From: Chitinophagaceae bacterium | Lineage (GTDB): Bacteria; Bacteroidota; Bacteroidia; Chitinophagales; Chitinophagaceae | Reading direction: 5' to 3' | Assembly: GCA_019745155.1 (NCBI GenBank) | Contig: JAIETM010000004.1 | Coordinates: 124,001-188,000 of the forward strand | DNA: 64,000 nt | Program-made: the position numbers and the translations under genes | The notes under the pieces: generated by a model | Database searches by the model: none | What the model was told of the DNA's origin: nothing | Seen by the model: the letters and a program-made list of their open reading frames with translations, nothing else | Part shown: one piece after another, positions 16,950-24,958 of the stretch | How positions within the stretch are numbered: the stretch's first letter is position 1 | Layout of the letters: each line of letters opens with the position of its first letter

Positions 16950-18478
16950 TGAGTGGCTTTAAAATACATATCGCCAAAGAAGACGATTCACTAAGCAGCA
17001 TTGAGCGTGCCAGGGCTGCGCACGGATTTGAACTATCCGGCAAGCGTTTTATGATGTTGTTGATTGGGGTACTGTTAATAGCAGGGCTTCTGGTAGCTGT
17101 TGGTATTGCCAAATTTGGTATGCTGCCGGGCTTAGCGGTTATTGGCGGACTTGTTGGCATCTTGATACTGTACACACTACTCACTTATCAAAAAGCCGGT
17201 ATTGTGTTGCTATTAACAGCAGCATATTTTATCATGCTCGTCATTAATGTAGCCAATGTTGATTTCCCTTTGGGAACTACCATGGATGCATTGGTAGGTA
17301 TATTATTGCTCGCATTCATTCTAAGACAAAAGTTTCAACGCAATTGGGAAATGCTGAGAAATCCCATCAGTATCATGATCATGATATGGATTTCTTACAA
17401 CCTCTTACAGGCACTGAATCCTGATGCATCTTCCAGAATGGCATGGATTTATACTGTAAGGTCTGTTGCCCTATTTATGCTGACCTATTTCTTATTCATG
17501 TACAAAATCAGGACAGTTGGCTTTATCAAATTTCTGCTAAAGCTATGGCTGGCCTATTGCCTTTTTGCTGCGTTGTGGGCATTCAAACAAGAGTATATCG
17601 GTTTGGCAGGATTTGAATTTCGATCGCTTACCTCCAACCCTATCAATATTGACCTTTTCTTTATTGATGGACGCTGGCGAAAATTTTCCATATTCCCAGA
17701 TCCTGTTACATTCTCTTATAATATGGTTGCGGGTGCACTGCTTTGTATAGGACTAATCATGGGGCCAATTTCCAAAACAAAAAAATGGATACTGGGTGTA
17801 CTTGCATTCATCTTTTTATGGGCAATGCTTTTTTCTGGCACCAGAGGTGCTTATGTTTTGGTGCCCGCAGGTGTTTTTATGCTGATTGTGCTCAACTTCA
17901 ATAGAAACATGTTGCTCTTGGCCATCGTTGGCGCAATCGGCTTTGGCACATTAATCGTGATGCCAACAGAGAACAAATTGATTAAAAGATTTCAAACAGC
18001 TTTTGCGCCTGCAGAAGATGCATCCTTCAACGTACGTGCAGCCAACCAGAAAAAAATTCAACCCTTTATTTTGTCACACCCAATGGGGGGCGGCTTAGGT
18101 GCTACAGGTGTTTGGGGACAAAGATTCGCGCCTGAATCCATGCTGGCGAAATTTCCACCAGACAGTGGTTATGTACGTGTAGCGGTGGAGTTGGGATGGA
18201 TTGGCCTACTACTTTTTTGTATCCTCATGTTCACGATTCTGAGATCTGGCATCCTAAACTATTATAGCATAAAAGATCCTACGCTGAAAAGCATTGGCTT
18301 ATCTATGCTGCTGATCGCATTTGCCATTAATATCGGCAATTACCCTCAGGAAGCACTGGTACAGTTTCCCATGAATATTTACTTCTATCTGGTAGCCGCA
18401 TTGATCAATATAACCAAACAACTGGATATTGCGCAGCAGGAAAATCCACTCACTTCAACTGTACACCATGCTGCATAA
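16949..18478 (+). CDS. O-antigen ligase / Wzy-type polymerase membrane protein
   Basis: Encodes 509 residues from GTG 16949, with about 12 membrane helices. The O-antigen ligase/polymerase domain is indicated by the central AMLFSGTRGAYVLVPAGVF and the large loop before it (VTFSYNMVAGALLCIGL), followed by HPMGGGLGATGVWGQRFAPE. In Wzx/Wzy systems the polymerase joins flipped repeat units in the periplasm; since a Wzx-like flippase is encoded downstream, Wzy is more likely than WaaL ligase, though sequence alone does not separate them. The start overlaps the small ORF stop (TAGTG), which suggests coupled translation. Confidence 0.82.
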   Translation: MSGFKIHIAKEDDSLSSIERARAAHGFELSGKRFMMLLIGVLLIAGLLVAVGIAKFGMLPGLAVIGGLVGILILYTLLTYQKAGIVLLLTAAYFIMLVINVANVDFPLGTTMDALVGILLLAFILRQKFQRNWEMLRNPISIMIMIWISYNLLQALNPDASSRMAWIYTVRSVALFMLTYFLFMYKIRTVGFIKFLLKLWLAYCLFAALWAFKQEYIGLAGFEFRSLTSNPINIDLFFIDGRWRKFSIFPDPVTFSYNMVAGALLCIGLIMGPISKTKKWILGVLAFIFLWAMLFSGTRGAYVLVPAGVFMLIVLNFNRNMLLLAIVGAIGFGTLIVMPTENKLIKRFQTAFAPAEDASFNVRAANQKKIQPFILSHPMGGGLGATGVWGQRFAPESMLAKFPPDSGYVRVAVELGWIGLLLFCILMFTILRSGILNYYSIKDPTLKSIGLSMLLIAFAINIGNYPQEALVQFPMNIYFYLVAALINITKQLDIAQQENPLTSTVHHAA

Positions 18479-19670
18479 TGAGCATATCATCATGTTAGGC
18501 TTACCAAGGTTTGATGGACCATATGAGTCTACTAATATTACGATTGCCCGTGAGTTAGCAAAACACAATCAGGTCTATTATATTGACAATCCGCTTACTT
18601 GGAAAGATTATTGGCAACTACGTGGCACCCATGCTTTAAATAGCAGAAAACCTTTTTTCGATACAAACAGTAATGGCATCATTCAACAAGAAGGCAATCT
18701 GTATTTTGTCGTTACACCACCTGTTCCTTCATTGAATTTCTTACCAGAAGGCTGGCTTTACAGAAAGTTATTGAGCTATAGCGAAGGCATTATTCGTAAG
18801 CGCATACAACGATTGCTAGATTCAAAACATATCAAGGATTTCATTTTCATCAACTCCTATAATTTCCATTTTCCCAATATTATTAAGGGATTATCTAGCA
18901 AGTGTAATATTTACCATTGTGTAGATCCCATTATCAGGCCATACGATCAAAAACACGGTATCATCTCTGAAGCTGAGCTCATTCGCAATAGCGATTTGGT
19001 GATTTGCACCAGCAAAGCACTGCAAGAAGCAAAATCAGCTTTACATCAAAACTGCTTATTTATTCCCAATGCTGCAGATATCGCGCATAGCACCAAAGCC
19101 TTGGATGCAAGCTTAGCGATTGACGAAATGATACGGGATATTCCCAAACCCATCATCGGTTATTTGGGAAATATTGAACGCAGAATTGATTACGGGCTTG
19201 TACAAGAACTGGCAGCACTGCATCCGGATAAACATTTTGTCTTTACAGGACCAGTAGAACCGGAATTTGTACCCGACTGGTTTTTCCAAACGCCCAATAT
19301 TCACCTTACCGGTAGAATTGACTATGATCGATTACCAGCGCTACTCAAGGGTTTTGACGTGGCCATTCTGCCTTTTAAGAAAGATGCAGTTAGCAGAACC
19401 ATTTTCCCTTTGAAATTATTTGAATACTTGGGTGCGGGTAAGCCAACCATCTCCACCAACTTTAACCCAGACCTGCATAGCTTCACAGCAGATACTATAA
19501 TGTATTGTACAGATACACAAAGTTTTAGTGAGGCTATTCAAACCTCTTTACAGAACAATAGTGAAACCCTTATTGCAAAGAGAGTAGCTATTGCAAAAGA
19601 GAATACTTGGGAAAAACGTGCGCTTGAAATCAGTACCGCAATAGAAGATTACCTTTATCAACAGAAATAG
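18468..19670 (+). CDS. Glycosyltransferase, GT-B fold (GT4-like)
   Basis: Encodes 400 residues from ATG 18468, overlapping the polymerase gene by 11 bases; a TTG at 18429 would extend it by 13 residues and ATG 18492 would shorten it. The N-terminal half has LGLPRFDGPYESTNI and the C-terminal half a GT4-type donor site with FPLKLFEYLGAGKPTIST near residue 310 containing the conserved Glu. A cytosolic sugar transferase for the repeat unit; donor and acceptor are not readable. Confidence 0.85.
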   Translation: MLHNEHIIMLGLPRFDGPYESTNITIARELAKHNQVYYIDNPLTWKDYWQLRGTHALNSRKPFFDTNSNGIIQQEGNLYFVVTPPVPSLNFLPEGWLYRKLLSYSEGIIRKRIQRLLDSKHIKDFIFINSYNFHFPNIIKGLSSKCNIYHCVDPIIRPYDQKHGIISEAELIRNSDLVICTSKALQEAKSALHQNCLFIPNAADIAHSTKALDASLAIDEMIRDIPKPIIGYLGNIERRIDYGLVQELAALHPDKHFVFTGPVEPEFVPDWFFQTPNIHLTGRIDYDRLPALLKGFDVAILPFKKDAVSRTIFPLKLFEYLGAGKPTISTNFNPDLHSFTADTIMYCTDTQSFSEAIQTSLQNNSETLIAKRVAIAKENTWEKRALEISTAIEDYLYQQK

Positions 19671-19675
19671 ATCAT

Positions 19676-20566
19676 ATGTATACTGCCCACCCCATTACGA
19701 TTGTCCTAGTGAATGATGAGCATTTCATGCCAATGGCAGCGGCATTACTTAAATCTATCCAAGTAAATCACCACAGTGGAGAACCTATTGAAGTGTACAT
19801 GGTTTCTGATGGCATTAGCAAATCATCCAAAAAAAAGTTAGAGAAAACTGTTGTCAAAGATGGGTTCAGCATTATCTGGAAGGATATCAGCGAAGCCATC
19901 CCATCGGATGTGAAACTGCCTATTGACAAAACGACTTTCCCAATTACGGTATATGCCCGCTACTTCATGGCACATTATCTACCTAAAGACAGAGAACGCG
20001 CACTGTTTTTAGACACCGATATGATTGTTCGAAAAGAGATCAGTCAATTATGGCATACTGATTTGGGAGAGCATATAGCAGCCATGGTTCAGGACCCCCG
20101 CATTGTTACTTTTGATAATGATTGGGGCGGTGTAAAAAACTATCAGGAATTAGGCCTAGATGGGCAACTCCCCTACTTTAATGCAGGCTTATACCTTGTT
20201 GATTTAAAGAAATGGGAAGCAGAACAGATTGGCAGAAAAATCTTGAATTGCGTACATGACAATATCAAGTATGCCAACTATCCTGATCAATATGCAGCCA
20301 ATATCGTATTACAAGGAAGGTGGCATCATCTAGAAAGTGGCTGGAATCACTTTGCTTCTGAAGAGAATCCTGATCCCTATCTGATACATTTTATTTCGAG
20401 AAAACCAATGTATGCTAGCTACGAGTATAGCAAAGTGTATCAAGAAGAGTTTTACAAATATCTACGCATGACCGAATGGCGAAATTTCAAATCCATCGGT
20501 GAATCAGCCAGATATATTCAGAAGATTAGGAAGATATTGGACAAGTTTAAAACGATGTTTCGTTGA
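19676..20566 (+). CDS. Glycosyltransferase family 8
   Basis: Encodes 296 residues of the LgtC/glycogenin-type GT8 family. Seen: ITIVLVNDEHFMPMAAALLKS at the start, ARYFMAHYLP, the metal-binding DxD in ALFLDTDMIV near residue 110, PYFNAGLYLVDL near 165 and a C-terminal basic region. GT8 enzymes are retaining, usually galactosyl or glucosyl transferases using UDP-sugars. The TGA stop (20564-20566) abuts the stop of the antisense GT2 gene with no base between. Confidence 0.9.
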   Translation: MYTAHPITIVLVNDEHFMPMAAALLKSIQVNHHSGEPIEVYMVSDGISKSSKKKLEKTVVKDGFSIIWKDISEAIPSDVKLPIDKTTFPITVYARYFMAHYLPKDRERALFLDTDMIVRKEISQLWHTDLGEHIAAMVQDPRIVTFDNDWGGVKNYQELGLDGQLPYFNAGLYLVDLKKWEAEQIGRKILNCVHDNIKYANYPDQYAANIVLQGRWHHLESGWNHFASEENPDPYLIHFISRKPMYASYEYSKVYQEEFYKYLRMTEWRNFKSIGESARYIQKIRKILDKFKTMFR

Positions 20567-21463
20567 TCATAGATCAGCGTCTTTTCTATACTTACCCGTT
20601 ACATATTCACCTAAATTCTTTCCGTGAATCAGCAAACGGTTCCAGAACGCTGGCCATACACCTCCATCTGCTTCCAGCTTACGGGGTGAAGTATACACAA
20701 CAGCTTTGCTGCTAGTGACCATTGCCAATCGCCCTCGGGTTTTGAGGTTTACGGCCATTTGTCCATCTTCGGCTACTAATGTGAAATCCTTACTGTTGGG
20801 GTCATTATCGAATTTTCTGACAGCCCTTACTTTAAATCCGCCTGTTTCCCGACCAACAGCTGTGATAAAACCCATATTAAACCCAAGCATATTCAAATGT
20901 TCCCTGTTCTTTTTCCTGATACGTACCAGTAAGCCGGTAACAGCTTCGTATATCCACAAACTCCAACGCCCCGTACCGGGTGGAGGCATGAATGCATAAC
21001 GCCCGTATACACCTGTGATGCCGGGATCTGCTTTCATAGGCGCTACCATCAGTCGAATCCAGTCGGGCGGATACAATGTATCTGAATCAGCACAGAGGTG
21101 ATACTTGCCTTTTGCCACAGCGAGGCCCATCTCACGCGCATACATGATGCCCTGCTCAGGCTGGAAGCAGGATTGCACGCCTAGTTCTTCCAATAGCTGA
21201 GCCGTATGGTCTGTTGAATTATTATTGATGATGACAATTTCTACAGGATCTGCTGTTTGATTGGCCGCCAATGATGATAAGGTTCTGAAGATATTATCCT
21301 GCTCGTTCCAAGCGGGAATCATTACCGATATTAATGGTGCTGGGTGATTAAACTTACTGAGTGCGGCTTTCAACGCAGCTTTCTCATCTGCACCTAAACT
21401 GGCATAGGTTTTACCGGGGTAAAGATGGGGTCGAATCCAAGCAGGCAGACGAAAAAAAGACAT
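20567..21463 (-). CDS. Antisense glycosyltransferase family 2
   Basis: Encodes 298 residues with a standard GT2 catalytic part: LISVMIPAWNEQDNIFRTLS near residue 45, EIVIINNNSTDHT and the DxD in HLCADSDTLYPPDW near 124. No clear membrane helices. It is the only gene of the exopolysaccharide block on the - strand, lying between the GT8 gene (convergent) and the flippase (divergent), so it has its own promoter or is a later insertion. Its role in the same polymer is likely but unproven. Confidence 0.87.
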   Translation of the reverse strand: MSFFRLPAWIRPHLYPGKTYASLGADEKAALKAALSKFNHPAPLISVMIPAWNEQDNIFRTLSSLAANQTADPVEIVIINNNSTDHTAQLLEELGVQSCFQPEQGIMYAREMGLAVAKGKYHLCADSDTLYPPDWIRLMVAPMKADPGITGVYGRYAFMPPPGTGRWSLWIYEAVTGLLVRIRKKNREHLNMLGFNMGFITAVGRETGGFKVRAVRKFDNDPNSKDFTLVAEDGQMAVNLKTRGRLAMVTSSKAVVYTSPRKLEADGGVWPAFWNRLLIHGKNLGEYVTGKYRKDADL

Positions 21464-21500
21464 GGTTGATAAATTGAAAACAGATATTTAAAGCTACAGG

Positions 21501-21530
21501 TTTGATTCCGATTTTTTATCATTTACTTTG
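21501..21530 (+). promoter_or_regulatory. Promoter of the flippase-GT2-GT2 unit
   Basis: TTTG at 21501-21504, a 19-base spacer and TACTTTG at 21524-21530, close to the Bacteroidota -33/-7 pair. The expected leader to ATG 21556 is about 20 bases. Confidence 0.5.
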
Positions 21531-21555
21531 ATAGAACCTAGCGCTACCAAGAATC

Positions 21556-22881
21556 ATGTGGCAGAAATTGCTGAATATCATTCGCAACAAACACTTCCTA
21601 TCATTAGCCAGTAATGGTATTATGGCGGTATTGGCGGTTGTGACTGTTGGTATCTTGTATCGCTTCATGAAACCAGCAGAAATTGGCGTCTGGTTTTTCT
21701 TCATGTCGGTATTTATTTTACTCGATACATTCAGAACCGGATTTCTACAAACTGCTTTGATTAAGTTTTATGCAGGTGCAAGTAAAGAAAGGGCTACAAC
21801 AGTAGTTGGTAGTACTTGGTATTTAGGCTTGATTGTAACAGCAATTTCATTTGCCATCACCATACCGGCTTTACTCGCGCTACCCTATATTGCTGATGCA
21901 GGAACGAAAATTGTGATCCAATGGTTTTCTGTCACATTTCTGGTAACACTTCCTTTAGTCATCGCACACTGGGTTTTACAGGCAGAACAAAGATTCGATG
22001 GCATCTTGTACTTGCGGGTAATTAACCAAGGATCATTCTTGCTCTACATCCTTGCGTTGATTTGGATGGATCAAATCACCATTCAAAACCTGATGATTGC
22101 GAATGTGCTCGGCGTAGTAACTACTGTAGCCTATATTATCTACAAAAGATGGTTACATCTGGCTACGCTCAAAAAGAGAACCAGGGAATGTGTTCAGGAA
22201 ATCTTTCATTTTGGCAAGTATAGTGTAGGCACAACGATTAGCGCTAACCTCTTGAGAAGTTCAGATACGTTTATCATCAACTATTTATTGGGACCAGCAG
22301 CTGTAGCCGTTTACAATATTCCGCAACGTTTGATGGAGATTATCGAAATCCCATTACGCAGTTTCATTGCAACAGGCATGCCTGCTTTGTCTGCTGCTTA
22401 CAACGAAAATAATCAGGCAGAAGTAGCCAAGCTCTTAAAGAAGTATGCAGGCATTTTGACGGTTATACTGATTCCGGTTGCCGCAGTAGCTTTAGGATTA
22501 GCAGATATCGGTGTTCGCTTACTCGGCGGAGAACAATACGTGAGCTCAGAAGCTGCGAATCTATTCCGCATCTTCATGATCTTTGCCATCTTCTTCCCTA
22601 TAGATCGATTCATGGGTATTACGCTGGATGTGATTCATCAGCCAAGACTCAACTTTATCAAAGTTGTCATCATGCTGGTGATCAATATCGCAGGTGATTT
22701 TGCAGGCATTTACTTGTTACAAAACCTGTACGGTGTTGCAGTAGCAAGTATTCCCACTTTTCTATTTGGTGTATTATTCGGTTATATCTGTGTAAAGAAA
22801 TATGTACGACTGCACTTTTTTGATTTCTTCACCACAGGTTACAGAGAAATTTATACATGGATTCAAAACAGAAGAAAATGA
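21556..22881 (+). CDS. Wzx-type polysaccharide flippase
   Basis: Encodes 441 residues with about 12-14 membrane segments, of the MATE/MOP polysaccharide-biosynthesis family. Family features include FLSLASNGIMAVLAVVT at the start, the loop DTFRTGFLQTALIKFYAG and SANLLRSSDTFIINYLLGP in the middle. It would flip undecaprenyl-linked repeat units to the periplasm for the Wzy-like protein at 16949-18478. First gene of a three-gene unit with its own promoter. Confidence 0.87.
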   Translation: MWQKLLNIIRNKHFLSLASNGIMAVLAVVTVGILYRFMKPAEIGVWFFFMSVFILLDTFRTGFLQTALIKFYAGASKERATTVVGSTWYLGLIVTAISFAITIPALLALPYIADAGTKIVIQWFSVTFLVTLPLVIAHWVLQAEQRFDGILYLRVINQGSFLLYILALIWMDQITIQNLMIANVLGVVTTVAYIIYKRWLHLATLKKRTRECVQEIFHFGKYSVGTTISANLLRSSDTFIINYLLGPAAVAVYNIPQRLMEIIEIPLRSFIATGMPALSAAYNENNQAEVAKLLKKYAGILTVILIPVAAVALGLADIGVRLLGGEQYVSSEAANLFRIFMIFAIFFPIDRFMGITLDVIHQPRLNFIKVVIMLVINIAGDFAGIYLLQNLYGVAVASIPTFLFGVLFGYICVKKYVRLHFFDFFTTGYREIYTWIQNRRK

Positions 22882-23792
22882 GTCCACTAGTATCCATCAT
22901 CACCGTTAACTACAATAACAAAGCTGTAACAGATGCATTGATTACTTCTATTCATGGCACCAATGATTATCCCAATATTGAAATCATTGTAGTAGATAAT
23001 GGCAGCAGGGAAAATCCTTTACCGCAATGGCGGGATACATATACAGATATTCAGCTCATTCGCTCAGAACAAAACCTTGGCTTTGCAGGTGGCAACAATC
23101 TGGGTATTCGCACAGCGAAAGGCGATTATTGGTTTCTAGTGAATAATGATACCGAGTTTACACCTGGACTAATACAAACATTGGTTGATCAATTGGAAGC
23201 AGATCAAAGCATTGGTATCTGTTCACCAAAGATTCGCTATTACGACCAACCAGACACATTACAGTATGCAGGATTCACTGCAATGAATTATCGTACAGCG
23301 AGAAACAAATGTGTTGGAGAGTTTGAAAAAGATTTAGGGCAATATGATGGATTAACCGGCTACACCGCTTTCATTCACGGCGCAGCCATGATGGTACGTG
23401 CCAATGCTGCAGCGAAAGCCGGATTGATGGCAGAAAACTATTTTCTATACTACGAGGAAATAGATTGGTGCGAACGATTTAGAAAAGCAGGATATACGAT
23501 AGGGCTAAATATGCAGGCCTTGATCTACCACAAGGAATCCATGTCGGTAGGCAAGAACAGTGCACTAAAAGTTTTTTTTATGAATAGGAACAGGTTACTA
23601 TTCATTCGCAAAAACACACCAATGAGCAACTATCTCTTGTTTTTTGTTTTTTTCTTACTGGTGGTAACGCCGCGTAACATGCTTCAATACATTAAGGAAG
23701 GCAATCCACGCTATTGCTTAGTACTGCTGCGTGCCATTTGGTGGAATTGTATTCATTCTGTTAACAGTACACAATTGGGTTATCGCTTATGA
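22878..23792 (+). CDS. Glycosyltransferase family 2 (rhamnosyltransferase-like)
   Basis: Encodes 304 residues from ATG 22878, which overlaps the flippase stop as ATGA; an upstream ATG at 22857 would add 7 residues. GT2 motifs: LVSIITVNYNNKAV, EIIVVDNGSREN, GFAGGNNLGI and the DxD-like FLVNNDTEFTPG near residue 88. A hydrophobic segment occurs near the C-terminus (LLFFVFFLLVV). The group resembles rhamnosyltransferases of the GT2 family, but donor identity is a guess. Confidence 0.87.
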   Translation: MSPLVSIITVNYNNKAVTDALITSIHGTNDYPNIEIIVVDNGSRENPLPQWRDTYTDIQLIRSEQNLGFAGGNNLGIRTAKGDYWFLVNNDTEFTPGLIQTLVDQLEADQSIGICSPKIRYYDQPDTLQYAGFTAMNYRTARNKCVGEFEKDLGQYDGLTGYTAFIHGAAMMVRANAAAKAGLMAENYFLYYEEIDWCERFRKAGYTIGLNMQALIYHKESMSVGKNSALKVFFMNRNRLLFIRKNTPMSNYLLFFVFFLLVVTPRNMLQYIKEGNPRYCLVLLRAIWWNCIHSVNSTQLGYRL

Positions 23793-24958
23793 CAACACTT
23801 TTCTGGATAGCTGTAGGTATTGTGTTTTACACCTTTCTGGGGTATGGCATCGTTTTGTTTTTCTTACAGAAGATCAAATCTGTTATCAGCAAAGCAACTG
23901 ATCAGCCACAAGCGCCCGCTGAATGGCCACCCATCACCTTGATTGTTGCTGCTTACAACGAAGCCTATATTCTGGAAGAAAAAATTGCCAATACCCTATC
24001 GCTCGACTATCCGGAAGATAAATTTCATTGCATTTTCGTTACGGATGGATCTACAGATAATTCGCCAGCAATCATTCAACAGTACCACCGCATTCAATTA
24101 ATGCACGAGGCAGAAAGAAGGGGCAAGATTGCTGCTGTTGACCGTGCTATTGAGCAAGCAAACACCGATATCCTCATTTTCACTGATGCCAATACATTAT
24201 TGAATAAGCAAGCACTGAAAAATATCTGTAAACATTATACCAATCCCAAGACAGGTGCGGTTGCAGGTGAAAAGCGTGTGAAGATTGAAGAAACTGCCGA
24301 TGCAACTGCAGGCGAAGGTATTTATTGGAAATATGAATCCACTTTGAAAAAGTGGGACGCTCGTCTATATTCAGCAGTTGGTGCTGCGGGTGAATTGTTT
24401 AGTATTCGCAAATCATTGTATCAAGCTGTTGAGCCGGACACTTTGTTAGATGATTTCATGATCTCTATGCGTATTGCGATGAAGGGCTATCGCATTGCTT
24501 ATGCACCTGATGCTTATGCAACTGAAGCTGCATCAGAAAACACCAAAGAAGAGTGGAAACGTAAAGTGCGTATATCTGCAGGGGGTATTCAGTCATTTGT
24601 ACGACTTTGGTCTTTACTCATCCCCTATCCCAATCCGCTCTTCAGCTTTATGTATCTCTCGCACCGTGTGCTGCGCTGGACCATCACCCCTTACTGTTTG
24701 TTGCTGGCTTTCATTAGTAATGGCTGGTTGGTGGCAGCAGGTAATGCACATTGGTTTTACAGCTTAGCGCTACTTGCACAAATTGGCTTTTACGGATTAG
24801 CCATGATTGGTTGGTGGCAATCTACCAGAGAGATGAAAAGTAAAATTTTCTTTGTGCCCTATTATTTCTGTTTCATGAATGCAGCAGTAGTGGCAGGCCT
24901 TTTCCGTTATCTAGGCAGAAAACAATCTGTGATTTGGGAAAAAGCCCGCCGAAAATAA
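23789..24958 (+). CDS. Membrane glycosyltransferase family 2
   Basis: Encodes 389 residues, starting inside the previous stop (ATGA). An N-terminal helix, GT2 domain (PITLIVAAYNEAYILEEKI, CIFVTDGSTDNSP, DxD-equivalent LIFTDANTLLN near residue 131, then EWKRKVRISAGG replacing QxxRW) and three C-terminal helices. The architecture matches integral-membrane GT2 enzymes such as poly-sugar synthases. Its TAA stop (24956-24958) directly abuts the stop of the GH3 gene on the other strand. Confidence 0.87.
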   Translation: MTTLFWIAVGIVFYTFLGYGIVLFFLQKIKSVISKATDQPQAPAEWPPITLIVAAYNEAYILEEKIANTLSLDYPEDKFHCIFVTDGSTDNSPAIIQQYHRIQLMHEAERRGKIAAVDRAIEQANTDILIFTDANTLLNKQALKNICKHYTNPKTGAVAGEKRVKIEETADATAGEGIYWKYESTLKKWDARLYSAVGAAGELFSIRKSLYQAVEPDTLLDDFMISMRIAMKGYRIAYAPDAYATEAASENTKEEWKRKVRISAGGIQSFVRLWSLLIPYPNPLFSFMYLSHRVLRWTITPYCLLLAFISNGWLVAAGNAHWFYSLALLAQIGFYGLAMIGWWQSTREMKSKIFFVPYYFCFMNAAVVAGLFRYLGRKQSVIWEKARRK

